A stretch of DNA of 64,000 nt, from contig NC_088309.1 of assembly GCF_910592395.1 (NCBI RefSeq), forward strand, positions 13,582,599-13,646,598, read 5' to 3'. Positions 1 through 9,711 of the stretch are shown one piece after another (the first letter of the stretch is position 1; every line of letters begins with the position of its first letter). A program made the translations under genes and the position numbers. Source of the DNA: Lineus longissimus (taxonomy: Eukaryota; Nemertea; Pilidiophora; Heteronemertea; Lineidae). The notes under the pieces were generated by a model. The model was given only the letters and a program-made list of their open reading frames with translations, was not told the origin of the DNA and did no database searches.

Positions 1-603
1 CAATGATGTCGCTGCATCACAGATAATGACTTCGGGAATACCAAAATCACACAGAACACGCTGAATGAGAACTTCCGCTATTGTCGCTGCCTCTAAATTC
101 TTTAGGGGCACACAGACAATAAAACGAGTTGCTGCACAACTTACTACCATCAAGTGACGGTAACCTGATCTGGACGGAACCATTGTTTTGAAATCAAGTG
201 AGATTGTCTCAAATGGACAATATCTCGCAGGAATCCGCTCATGGTATGGTCTGTCCTTGTCGACTTTTCCTTTGAATTGCCGACAATTGCTACATGATTG
301 AATATATGATACAATCCTCTGGTACATTGACGGAAAGTAATATGACTTGCGCAGTGTCAGAAATGTGCGTACACAACCTTGGTGATTGGCGGTAACGGAG
401 TCATGATATCGGCTAATGAGTGGATCAATAAACTTTTCAGGGACAGCGAGTTGAAAACAGTAATTACCATCACTATTTGCTGGGAAGAATAACCGAAACA
501 AGATATTGTTGCATAACAAATACTGTTCAGACCTAAGCATGATGGACCTAGCGGATTTCTTGTCGGCTGGGAGAATGTTGTGAGCAAGATAGTTGAAGAT
601 AGG
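1..603 (-). pseudogene. Gypsy integrase, N-terminal zinc domain and start of catalytic core (partial)
   Basis: The minus frame below the stop at 604-606 is open to the window edge. It reads as an integrase, which inserts the cDNA into the host genome. The HHCC zinc domain is visible: two histidines near 404 and 380 and the CxxC pair near 285-295, with the usual YYFPSM-type stretch between. The first catalytic Asp lies in SLDFKT near 196. A second Asp lies in IICDAATS near 15. The Glu of the D,D-35-E triad and any C-terminal domain fall outside the window. The frame is the same as the linker upstream, separated only by one stop codon. Confidence 0.88.
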
Positions 604-1357
604 CTAGAAGAATGGTGACGTCTGTTGGGCAATGCGAAACTGCTGACCGTCAAATGGCAAATTGTAATCCCGAATGACCTTACGCTTGATGACTTTTAGC
701 ACTTTGTTCAGTTCAGCTTGATTAGGTATGTGGCTTGCAGTCATGTGATCAATCTGTGGTACTAATGGCTCAGGTGTTAGCAAAAATTCTGGTGGACACT
801 GTTTGATGTGTTCTTCCTGAACTTGATCATTCTTGTTTATCACTCTGTCAACCAATCTTGGCTCTGGTACTGTAATATCAGCTGGCTGGGCCTGTTGTTG
901 GACGGCTGGTGGTGGCATCCTTAGTCTCGGGGTCCTGGCAGGACTGGCTTGGCGTCTAGGTGGCCTGGGTGCAGGAACAGGTCTTGGTTGAGGGACGGGC
1001 CTGGGAGGCGGTGGCACAGTATTATCGATCCTTTGTTGTTGGACTTGGGGTGGCCTTACAGCTGGACGTCCGTCTTTGAACAATGGTGCAATGGGTAATG
1101 CATTTTGTCGCGCAAATGACCTGGTTACGGGTCTTGTAGGAGCACTTACAGTAGGATAGGCACAATCTAGGCAACCAAAATGACAACTGTCTGAACTACA
1201 GAATTCAAGATGCTGAGACCTGGGTACATGCCATTCTTGGGCTGGGAATGCAATGGGCATGATGCGATCAAATTGATCATCATCATCCAGTGGTGCTCTT
1301 GACAAGAAATCACTGACAACTAGATCTGTGCCTTTTTTATAGGCCAACTCAAATGAA
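604..1357 (-). pseudogene. Gypsy pol: end of RNase H plus long proline-rich linker to integrase
   Basis: The reading frame starts with the end of RNase H (KKGTDLVVSDFLSRAP, the usual motif after the last RNase H helix). It then runs about 180 residues before the integrase. The linker is rich in Pro, Arg and Gln (VPPPPRPVPQPRPVPAP region, roughly residues 105-150) and contains a Cys/His cluster (CSSDSCHFGCLDC) near residue 50. Such a long proline-rich spacer is unusual, although some Gypsy clades do carry a linker here. The frame closes with a stop at 604-606 and then continues into integrase. The 609-bp insertion at 1361 cuts the RNase H just upstream. Confidence 0.8.
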
Positions 1358-1360
1358 TAA

Positions 1361-1969
1361 CTAGAATTGTCAGTTGAGTCTTTGCAGACTCTGGAGTCTC
1401 CGCCTCATAAGCACACAGCCATGCATGTTTACAAAAACAAAACAAAAACATCGCACTTTCACTTCAGCGAAGCGATGGTTTATTTGCGAAATACGACTGA
1501 TCAAGGCAACATAAAGTGTCCAGAAGGGAAGAACACATTCTTGAAACTCAGCTGCTTTAATTCACTGCCGTTTTTTCATATTTCATAGCCCATAAACTCC
1601 AAATATTAGGTTTTATAGAAAAATGCTTCGATGGTGTAGACTAGTCCCTGGTCTTTATCCGTTACGTTCCTCCATATGTGCAGCCAATATGTAATACACA
1701 TAACGCGGGGCACCAGTCATCGTGCCGGTATGGCGAGGTTTATTGGTTAAAGATTTACATGTATTGCGCTATGCATGCCCATAGCACTTTCCCGGCTGTT
1801 ACCCAGATTGACTTCTTAGTTCATGGACACCCTCGTTTTATCGATGTTTTGCAATGCATTGCCATGTTCATGTACATATGAAGCTTTCACCTGGGGACGA
1901 GAGTTTGCTGGAATAATTTCTCGAGGAGAATAATACCCTAATACAAAAGTCTCAGCCGATGGCGGAGAC
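1361..1969. mobile_element. 609-bp non-autonomous element inserted in Gypsy RNase H, with TAA duplication
   Basis: The segment separates the two halves of RNase H. It is flanked by TAA at 1358-1360 and 1970-1972, consistent with a 3-bp target duplication (or TA with shifted ends). A second copy lies in the opposite orientation at 59314-59936. An inverted pair AGTCTCCGCC / GGCGGAGACT lies at 1394-1403 and 1961-1970, so the inner ends are partly symmetrical. The short open frames inside are shared by both copies but resemble no protein I know; I read it as non-coding. The superfamily is not clear. Confidence 0.82.
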
Positions 1970-2337
1970 TAATGAGACAATCTCTCAAGAAGCTTTTGTA
2001 AGCGTAGTGTGCATGGCTCACTCTTACTCTTCACGATTTGAACGAGACTACTGTGATCAACATATGCTAAGAAGGAATGTGACTGCAAAAGATAACGAAA
2101 AGCTGTAACATTGATGTACAGTCCAAATAACTCAAGTTCACTGACTGAATATGCTGCTGCAGCTGGAGGAAGACGCTTTGAATAGTAAGCAATGATACGT
2201 TCTTTGCCTTGAACCCTTTGTGCCAAATATGAGCCTGTGGCTATACGCGATGTGTCTGAATACAGAACAAACTGACCTTCCGGTGCTGGGGCACACAGAG
2301 GCTTCTTCGTGCTCAGCTTGCCAGCTGAAAGTGGCAT
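1970..2337 (-). pseudogene. Gypsy RNase H, first part
   Basis: This is the 5' part of the RNase H domain, which removes the RNA strand during reverse transcription. The catalytic Asp is in LYSDTSRIATGSYLAQ. It is followed by the RIIAYYSKRL strand and the SVSELELFGL helix that carries the catalytic Glu. Relative to the RT frame there is a one-base shift near 2300, so RT and RNase H are no longer fused in this copy. The domain ends abruptly at LERLSH, where the 609-bp element has inserted; its last residues resume at 1357. Confidence 0.87.
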
Positions 2338-3961
2338 TGCGTTTGGTTAACTCATGAAGGGGTTTAACCAATTCTTGGAGGCGTGGCAAATAGAGACTGA
2401 GAAATCCAACAGCTCCAATAAACCATTTGACCTGTTTTGGGGTCCGAGGCTGTGGCATGTTACGAATTGCTGAACATTTATCGTTCATAGCCTGCACCTG
2501 AACTACGCCTTCAGCATTGATGCTGATTATGTGGCCAAGAAATGTGACTCGTTGTCGAAACAGTTTACACTTTTGTGTAGACAATTTGAGTCCATGCTTT
2601 TTCAATGCCAAGAGTATGCTTTCTAAATGCCTTGCATGCTCTGCATTACTTTCACTGAACACCAAGAAATCATCATGAATGGGAATGACAAATGTGTCCG
2701 AATCAGGAATCTCAGCAAGGATTGAGTTGCATTTTTCAGCAAAGATACCACTTGATACAGTGAGACCCATTGGTAATCTACGATACATGTAATTGGGAGA
2801 GCCAGGATAAGGAAAAATGCCAGTGTAAGATTGAGATTTTTCCGAGAGGGGCAGACTGTGAAAAGCACTTTTGAGATCAATCACTGATAATACTTTACAG
2901 TTTGAACGCCCTAAACGAGCTAGAACACTTTGTAGGCTGACAAAATTTTGATTGACAGTTCTACAACGACTATTCAAATACCTGAAATCGCTGACTATCC
3001 CCTTGTCAGTTGTACCCTTTTTGCCAATCAGCATGACCGGGCTGCTGTAGGCAGAACAGCCTTTCTTCAAGATATCAAGATTTACCAGCTTATTGAACTC
3101 TTTGTCAATTTGCTTGCGATTTTCCTCTGGGATAGGATATGGGCGGACGAAAAATGGACTGTCATCCTTCAATTGGATGTCCACTTCAAAATTGGGGCAC
3201 GTGCCAATTTCCCCGTAGAGGCTGAATGCCTCTTTGTTCCGTAGAAGTAGCTCATACAAGTGCTGCTTCTCATCCGCACTAAGAGTGCTACCTTGCAGCG
3301 AGATTTGCTGCTCAATTATATCCTGGGGTGACAACTTGGAGATAGGATCATCGATATCCAGGTGAGGGTACCTGAGCAGATTTTTATAATGAAGGTCAGA
3401 TACGCACTGTTCACGTGTGACCCTATTATTCAAGGAGCCACTAGGGACTAAGTGGGTAGCATGAATATGATCTGACAAATCAGTGAACGCAACAGGACGA
3501 TTATCACTGAAAGTGACATTTTTCTTTGAATTGTTCGTAACCCGGAGAATGGCTGCACTTTTCCTGAGCTTTACCAACATGTATGATGGACAATATTTAC
3601 TGAATTGCTCAGTAGGCTGCAGCAAAACCTCAGTATGCTTGAGCAACTTAGGAACTTTGCCTTTGACTACAATACTCCTAGTCTGACCTGGTCTCAAAGT
3701 CACTATCTGTACAGGGGTGAACTGGATACGCCTGGGTCTGACAGTTAAGGTACTGGTTGAAAAGTCAAGTGTACTATTCAATTCCGACAGGGTCCGAGCA
3801 CCCAAAAGCAAATCTGGTCCGGTAAGGTTGTCTGCAACAACAGCATGAATGCGGAGCTTATGACCTTGGATAAGAAGCTCAGTATTTATAGCCTTTGTGG
3901 CATGCAAGAATTCACCGTTTCCTATGCGAAAATGTATTGGATCAATGTCCATCTTGGGCAA
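2300..3961 (-). pseudogene. Gypsy protease end and reverse transcriptase
   Basis: A long open frame of about 550 residues before the frameshift. Residues 1-60 hold the second half of the aspartic protease (LTGPDLLLGARTL, the flap/ILG-like region). The RT follows from about residue 240: fingers (SDFRYLNSRCRTVNQNF), catalytic Asp in VIDLKSAFHSLPLS, the RRLPMGLTVSSGIF primer-grip region, and the active-site box as IPIHDDFLVFS. The first position of the usual YxDD box is Ile here. The thumb follows (LKLSTQKCKLFRQRVTFLGHIIS) with connection sequence after it. RT is the best-preserved part of the element. The frame is lost near 2300 at the junction with RNase H. Confidence 0.92.
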
Positions 3962-4158
3962 TTTTGAAAGATAAGGAGACTTGTTGACAGATTAACCAGA
4001 AACTAAAGTGCGTGTTGCACCTGAGTCAACAACAATTACTAATCCCTGCTTATCTGGGAGGTAGCCTTTTACATAATTTTGTGTAGCGAGTTTTAGATCA
4101 ATTGGCTCTGGGCCCAAGTATTCAGATTCATGGGATGAAGAATGTACAGGATTATTAT
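3962..4158 (-). pseudogene. Gypsy aspartic protease, catalytic half
   Basis: The frame contains VVDSGATRTLVSG, the retropepsin catalytic motif (D-S/T-G-A). It is followed immediately by a TAA stop (about 3993), after which the same frame continues into the pol frame. The stop is therefore most simply a decay mutation, not a designed end. Upstream residues (NNNPVHSSSHESEYLGPEP) are the gag-protease spacer and are cut by the piggyBac-type insertion at 4159. Confidence 0.85.
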
Positions 4159-4876
4159 TTAACCCTTTCGCTGCGGATGTACGCATTTTTGCGACCAAAA
4201 AAAATTTCCGATCTGTGCGGATGTACGCAGAACTGCGACTTGGGAGAGACCTGAATCAGACGATGTTTTCAATAGCAAATTAGTACAGTAACTTGTCGCT
4301 AGGTGTCCAGCCATGTTGTTTACCGCTAGAACTTCCGATTTCTTGGTGAAAACTTCGGTGTTTTTATTCAAAGTTTAGGCGATATTTTGAGTCCAAAGTT
4401 TTGTAAACAAATTTAAATGCCTCAGTCACGTGTTCGACGAACTGCAGAATTAATAATTGATGAAATAGTGAATTCGAGGCGTTAGAAGACGAGTCTGATT
4501 AGTGATTATGATTCTGAACATAATGCCGATGTACACAGCGTGCATGGGGATGGAAAGTGTGCATGATTCAGGGTCCGAGGGGGATGATAGTGATAGCCTG
4601 GGTCAAGATGAAAAATGGTGTTTTTCTCCTCGTTGATTATTACTAATTAGCGTTATTTAGTTAATTAACATAATTTCAGGTGATTGACAAATGCATAATT
4701 TGAAAGTCAATGCTGTCCCCAACAACCTTTTCCAATAGTCCAAAGCTCTATCTCTTCTCCTTCAGGCTGTATATTGGCCTCAAAGTTACCTATGTTAAAA
4801 TTGGCTTTTACAGTATTTTGGGGGCAGCAAGGAATCAATATTGAAATAATTTTGAGCGGCGCAGCGAAAGGGTTAA
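4159..4876 (+). mobile_element. piggyBac-family deletion derivative, TTAA-flanked, 718 bp
   Basis: The ends are TTAACCCTTTCGCTGCG at 4159 and its reverse complement at 4860-4876, a 17-bp perfect inverted repeat that includes the TTAA. TTAA target duplication with a CCC(T) terminal sequence is the hallmark of piggyBac elements. On the plus strand around 4450-4620 there is a broken acidic Ser/Asp/Glu-rich frame (DYDSEHNADVHS, then GSEGDDSDSLGQD). It resembles the acidic N-terminus of piggyBac transposases, with stops. No catalytic core is present. It lies in the gag-protease region of the Gypsy element and is therefore younger than it. Confidence 0.88.
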
Positions 4877-5104
4877 AACATTATTACAACTAGGGGGCGA
4901 CACAATATGGCCTGTTGACCGTCCCCTATCTAAAAATGTGGCTGATAACTAGTATAGTTGGTCGTCTGTTGTTGTCCTTGATTGTTGTTAGCAGAAGGGT
5001 CCCAGTAGTTTTGCTGTTGATATGGCTGCTGCTCAGACGGGCTATATGTAGGCTGGTGCTGATAATTGTAGCGTGGTGGACGTGGTCGTTGAAACCTGGT
5101 ATTT
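4877..5104 (-). pseudogene. Gypsy gag C-terminal Gln/Pro-rich tail
   Basis: The minus frame runs TRFQRPRPPRYN and then a Q-, Y- and N-rich tract (YSPSEQQPYQQQNYW) to a stop near 4926. It lies between the 4.6-kb insertion and the piggyBac insertion. If the 4.6-kb unit and one copy of the flanking ATTT are removed, this frame is in phase with the gag frame that ends at 9716. It is therefore the continuation of the nucleocapsid region. Confidence 0.78.
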
Positions 5105-5548
5105 GGGACAACACCGGTGATTATTTGCAATGCATTTTCTATTAAACTTAACAATCTGCCAAAAATAGGAAACCGTATTTTTTTACAAACCGCCACAAGG
5201 GGTTAATATCCAAGGTCTGGGACATCCCTCACTGCAATGGCGTATAAGGTTCACCACGAAAATCTAGAGAAAATCCTATTTTTGTAAAACAGTTCTCAGA
5301 TTCTCACTTTCCAAGCTGCTTGTCTCCAGAAATGAAGCCCTTACTGGTGCTGCCCTCCTGAAAATACCCGGGGGACCATAGAACTGAAATCAATATTTTA
5401 TGAAAGATTGAATACTACTCTATAATTCAAATCAATATTTATCTTGATTACCTTGGTATTAACCCACGCCATCCCAGGGTCAACTTTTTGTTTTTATTCT
5501 TCAATAATTTGACGCCCATACCGATGTAGGTGTCACTGGTGTTGTGCC
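5105..5548 (+). repeat. 444-bp terminal repeat, left copy
   Basis: It starts GGGACAACACCGGTGA and ends TCACTGGTGTTGTGCC. These are imperfect inverted repeats of about 16 bp, so the repeat on its own looks like a small TIR element. It differs from the right copy at only three positions (near 5152, 5177 and 5247). The left flank is Gypsy gag (ATTT). The right flank is TAATAGG. Confidence 0.9.
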
Positions 5549-6263
5549 TAATAGGAAGGGGTTAATAGCGGATGGGTTAAAAGTGGGCATATTCTGAAAG
5601 GGTTAGACCTCCCATCCAACAGGCATAGGGAAGAAATTTGATCAAGGCCCTGCATGGCCTATGAGATCAAATTGTCTATTGTACTTACCATTGCAACTTC
5701 AAACGGAGTTCACAGGGCGGTCCCTTATATTCAACAGGTGCTGTCTTCAACAAACACAGGGTTAAAGCAATCAATCACTATCAGTCAATGACTCTGAGAG
5801 GCCCTCTTCTGAAATACAAGAATGAAATCATTACACATGCAGTTTGTCACATTAATTCATTGCATAACATGGCCACACCCATATATGGGCGGTAACCGCC
5901 TAATATTACGTAATCGTACGCAATAGCCGGGGACCCTTTTTCTGCAAATTTTAGTATTTTTGATTTCAAGGATCCTACCCTTCAAGATGCATCAAAAAGT
6001 TTAGTAGGCCATCTCAAGATGCAAAACATATCAAGCGTCAAAGATGTTGTCACCCCACAAGGAGTTCATCCAGCAACAGGCAGAAGGTTAAGAGGACAAT
6101 AGAAATCATTGTTTATTGATGCTTCATGACAGTTTGATGACAGAGAAATGAATTAATTATGTTAGATATTAGTTACAAACAGGTGTCCAGGTGTCAAGAT
6201 TAAATTTTTTTTAAATCCCCCATCTTTCTCACAGGTTATTGGCCGAAGTTAAGAAGAATCAGT
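5549..6263 (+). other. 5' region of the transposase gene inside the 4.6-kb unit
   Basis: No clear open frame. A polypyrimidine tract and CAG at about 6220-6234 look like a 3' splice site directly upstream of the transposase frame. An upstream exon or leader is therefore likely in 5900-6100, but I could not define one. GGGGTTAA and GGGTTA words at 5560-5610 resemble piggyBac-type ends but have no partner. Confidence 0.4.
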
Positions 6264-8597
6264 ATGTGTTGGGGCTACCAAGCCAGCAGGATGGTGCTCA
6301 CTAGGCGGCGTCGCTATGACTGTCAAAAACCAGGGATTACTAAACGAAGGGATACATTTTTCAAAAAGGGACACGTTCCGTACAAGTCCAAAGTGGATTT
6401 TCGAGCCTCGGACCCTGGGGAGTGGTTACGTCTTCCACTGGATCTTTACAATCAAGTGACTACAAAGGGACCGGGTGGTACAAGGATTGTTCCGGACATT
6501 CACAACAGGCCTTCAGGTAGGACCAGACTTTTGAGACCCATTAAGCCGCCATCAGATCAAGATGTACAAAATCATTTCGAACCCTCATCATATAACCCTT
6601 CATGTAGCATGACCGATGAGAACTATGTAATCTCTGTAGAAAAAATGATGGACTTAATGAACTCTGTAGCTGTGTCACACAATATGACAGGTTGTGTTCG
6701 TCCGGAGTTTCAATATGAAGATAAAGTAAAAAAGGGTCTTTGCGTGACCGTGAGGGTCAAATGCAAAAATTGCAAGTACATTTCTGACAAAAATAAGTTG
6801 TATTCAGAGTTGGCATCGGCTAAGGCAGGGGGTAAAAGTGCCATACCCAACATTTCCTTACAGTGCGCACTGTTGGATTCATCAATAGGAAACTTCAAGG
6901 GGAGCCAGATCCTGAACACAATAGGTTTGCCGACGCCCTGTCTGAGTAGCATGCAGGAACAAGCAAACCGGGTAGGGAAAAAGATTGTTGAACTCAATGT
7001 GGAAGACATGGCCAATATCAGAGGTTCCTTGAGAGAGGTTAATCGACTGAGGGGTCAGGAAGACGTGAATGCATTCACAGCTTCAATGGACGGTCGTTAC
7101 AACAGCCAACGAATCACCACAAGGGGCAAACTTGGCCAGGCTGCATCCCAGGTTGTAGAAATAGCCACAGAAAATTTAACCGATTCGAAGAAAGTTATTG
7201 ATGTTGCATTTTTCAATAAGCTATGCTGGAGGGGTGCATACTGCCGTGCACGTGGGTTACCTATTCATTGTGGGAGCGCTCCCTCAAAGTCAAATTCTAA
7301 GTCAAGTAAGGCGAGTAGGCCTACCACAAGGAGTTCTGCTAGGGAGTCAAATGAGGGAGCCGAACAGTTTCATAAGAATTGCACTGCAAATTTTCCAGAG
7401 GTACTCCCTTTTTCTGAATATGAGTTGGCCAGAACTATCACTGCAAACCTTGCCAAGGAGGGCATTCATCTTGAATATGTCTGCACAGATGGGGACAGTT
7501 CTGCTTATCGTGGTGTCAGGGATGCAACAGATATGATTTTTGGGACCCTGTTCAATGTAAAGCCTCAAACAGACTCTATTCATTTAGGCCAGGCAATGTT
7601 TCGTGCTGGTTTAAAGACTGATTTCAGTAAGAATTGTTTTCCTGGGAGAACAGCAGATGATCAAAAAACATTTCAAAAACTGTTTATGTTAGATGTAAAG
7701 TCACGCTCCAGCAGGGCATTGAAACTACTCAGGAATGATGTGGGTGGGGACGTGGTGAAAATGTCAAAGAAACTGGTACCCTTGGTGCAATGTTTGATCG
7801 ATTGCTACTCAGGTGATTGCTCCAAATGTAGAAATAACAAATACAACCTGTGCAGCGGTGGAATCACCAATTCTTGGAGGAAGAAATCAGAATACTTTAA
7901 GGCCTATGGTAAAAAGTCCCTTGACATTTCATTCAATGAAACTGACAGAAAGCTGCTCCAAATCCTGTTAGAAGTTCGCCTTGGGGAATCTGCATTGGAG
8001 TCTTTGAAAACAGGGGTTACAACTAACAAACCTGAAGCCACAAACCGTGGCATTTCAAGCAGCCTACCCAAGAATATTACTTTCTCCAGAAATGCATTGC
8101 CAAGGGTACACAGTGCAATCCATCGCGTGAACAATTCATTGGCAAAGAGTACAATGACCAAGCTTGATAAGGGTCTCAATGTACCGCTGAACCCCCAGTC
8201 TCATGCTATGAAGAACTTAGGACGGCTCCAGAATAGGAAGGCATACAATGTGGCTTACAAAGAGTCTCCGGAGTTCAAGAAGCAAAACAAACGGCAAAGA
8301 ATTAAACGCATGGGAGACTTCCTCACAGATAAAAGGGCCAGAAAGGAGGGGGACTACCAAAAGTTCAGCCAGCTACTGATTCCAATACCCGGAGTAGCAG
8401 CAGGGTCATCTAAATCACGGGGTCGCGGTATGCCTACACCAACCAACATCACCAAACCAAAAGGCAAGAAAGACAAAAAAATCCACAAGGAGCACCCATA
8501 CAGTCAGGCGCCATCTAACGAGTCACGGTCCATGTGCAGTCGGAGGGTATGTCGGAGGGGAGGACCGTCGCCGCAGGGACCACACATACTCCAGTGA
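6264..8597 (+). CDS. Mutator-like (PF20700-type) DDE transposase, intact 777-codon frame
   Basis: A long uninterrupted frame in a landscape of broken ones. The N-terminus is basic (start possibly at the second Met, MVLTRRRRYDC). A zinc-ribbon-like CKNC lies at about residues 168-171. Next is a segment (NISLQCALLDSSIGNFKGSQ then ILNTIGLP) matching the pattern I know from animal proteins annotated as Mutator-like transposase domain. ASMDGRYNSQ near 275 offers the first catalytic Asp and VCTDGDSSAYRG near 410 the second. A Cys cluster (CYSGDCSKCRNNKYNLC) lies near 515-532 and the C-terminus is Lys/Arg-rich. The family call is by remembered pattern, not a search. It sits inside the 4.6-kb unit and probably has an upstream intron. 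Confidence 0.75.
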   Translation: MCWGYQASRMVLTRRRRYDCQKPGITKRRDTFFKKGHVPYKSKVDFRASDPGEWLRLPLDLYNQVTTKGPGGTRIVPDIHNRPSGRTRLLRPIKPPSDQDVQNHFEPSSYNPSCSMTDENYVISVEKMMDLMNSVAVSHNMTGCVRPEFQYEDKVKKGLCVTVRVKCKNCKYISDKNKLYSELASAKAGGKSAIPNISLQCALLDSSIGNFKGSQILNTIGLPTPCLSSMQEQANRVGKKIVELNVEDMANIRGSLREVNRLRGQEDVNAFTASMDGRYNSQRITTRGKLGQAASQVVEIATENLTDSKKVIDVAFFNKLCWRGAYCRARGLPIHCGSAPSKSNSKSSKASRPTTRSSARESNEGAEQFHKNCTANFPEVLPFSEYELARTITANLAKEGIHLEYVCTDGDSSAYRGVRDATDMIFGTLFNVKPQTDSIHLGQAMFRAGLKTDFSKNCFPGRTADDQKTFQKLFMLDVKSRSSRALKLLRNDVGGDVVKMSKKLVPLVQCLIDCYSGDCSKCRNNKYNLCSGGITNSWRKKSEYFKAYGKKSLDISFNETDRKLLQILLEVRLGESALESLKTGVTTNKPEATNRGISSSLPKNITFSRNALPRVHSAIHRVNNSLAKSTMTKLDKGLNVPLNPQSHAMKNLGRLQNRKAYNVAYKESPEFKKQNKRQRIKRMGDFLTDKRARKEGDYQKFSQLLIPIPGVAAGSSKSRGRGMPTPTNITKPKGKKDKKIHKEHPYSQAPSNESRSMCSRRVCRRGGPSPQGPHILQ

Positions 8598-8716
8598 TCC
8601 AGTCCAATCAACGTCGTCACAGGGACCAACTGTCAGGAAAAAGGGACCAAAGAAATATCAAACAAAAAAGTAAGTTGGTTTAAAATGTATGCATCAGCCA
8701 GGAAGGGGTTAATTCG

Positions 8717-9236
8717 TTAAAAATTAGCATGGGGTGGGATTAGCTTAATAAGCCTGGGTCTTTTGAACATTTTGTAACACAACAGTAGCATGTGCCTACC
8801 TTGACTAGCCCCCATATGCAAATTAAGTATACATGCAGGGTATGATGTGTGCCCAATACACAGTCCTCTGGCCAGGCAACGCTGCCGACTCTTGTTTATG
8901 GCACTGGGCTCCAGGGTCAAATGTTCCAAATTCACACACAGCGAATTGTGACAAAGATGTGAGACATCACCCTGGGGGTCAGTGACCCCAGTATTCAAAA
9001 TGTACATCAACCTGTGTACACGAAACTTATTAGACTTCTTTGCATTTGGCAGTTTGGCACTCATTTCTCCATATATCATACACCCCAGCTTCCGTTTGGC
9101 CCCCCCAAGTCCATATCCGGCATTCACGATTCTTACCAACCTGGCTACGGGCCTTTATTCTTTCCTTGTACGTGTGTTTCCAAGCTTCATCGGCCATTTT
9201 AGCTACTGTTGTGTCACTGTGGGAGACAAAATTCAT
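8717..9236 (-). pseudogene. His-Me finger (HNH, I-PpoI-like) zinc-binding endonuclease, one frameshift
   Basis: Residues 61-88 of the 140-aa frame read HLCHNSLCVN...H...N...RQRC. This is the zinc-binding His-Me finger seen in I-PpoI-type homing endonucleases: His61 as likely general base, Asn82 as likely metal ligand, and C63/C68/H73 plus C88/C94/H97 as zinc ligands. The N-terminal part (KARSQVGKNRECRIWTW) is in another frame upstream. The two meet at a run of seven C (plus strand, about 9100-9106), so a single-base slip there accounts for the break. The likely start is Met at 9236 or 9197. It is convergent with the transposase and lies in the same unit. Confidence 0.72.
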
Positions 9237-9267
9237 GGGTGTACGGTCCAACTGAATGTACCTAATA

Positions 9268-9711
9268 GGGACAACACCGGTGATTATTTGCAATGCATTT
9301 TCTATTAAACTTAAAAATCTGCCAAAAATAGGAAACCGTGTTTTTTTACAAACCGCCACAAGGGGTTAATATCCAAGGTCTGGGACATCCCTCACTGCAA
9401 TGGCGTATAGGGTTCACCACGAAAATCTAGAGAAAATCCTATTTTTGTAAAACAGTTCTCAGATTCTCACTTTCCAAGCTGCTTGTCTCCAGAAATGAAG
9501 CCCTTACTGGTGCTGCCCTCCTGAAAATACCCGGGGGACCATAGAACTGAAATCAATATTTTATGAAAGATTGAATACTACTCTATAATTCAAATCAATA
9601 TTTATCTTGATTACCTTGGTATTAACCCACGCCATCCCAGGGTCAACTTTTTGTTTTTATTCTTCAATAATTTGACGCCCATACCGATGTAGGTGTCACT
9701 GGTGTTGTGCC
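9268..9711 (+). repeat. 444-bp terminal repeat, right copy
   Basis: Same sequence and orientation as 5105-5548. The left flank is ACCTAATA. The right flank is ATTT followed by Gypsy gag. The antisense frame of the endonuclease region runs open into it, probably by chance. Confidence 0.9.

Larger units (their letters stand above)
5105..9711. mobile_element. 4.6-kb insertion in gag bounded by 444-bp direct repeats, carrying transposase and endonuclease genes
   Basis: The unit is flanked by ATTT at 5101-5104 and 9712-9715, a 4-bp duplication of gag sequence. The gag frame is in phase across it. Both ends are the same 444-bp repeat in the same direction (5105-5548 and 9268-9711), with three mismatches by eye. 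The inner 3.7 kb (5549-9267) starts and ends with TAATA, as though it once flanked a single repeat with its own 5-bp duplication. It carries a 777-codon transposase gene on the plus strand and a His-Me endonuclease gene on the minus strand. The structure fits either a composite element, or a circle (repeat plus inner segment) recombined into a resident 444-bp element. Confidence 0.85.

Noticed and set aside
5105-9711. 444-bp repeats as LTRs of a retrotransposon
   Set aside because: They do not begin TG and end CA, each has its own terminal inverted repeats, and the inner segment encodes a DDE transposase and a nuclease, with no gag or pol.
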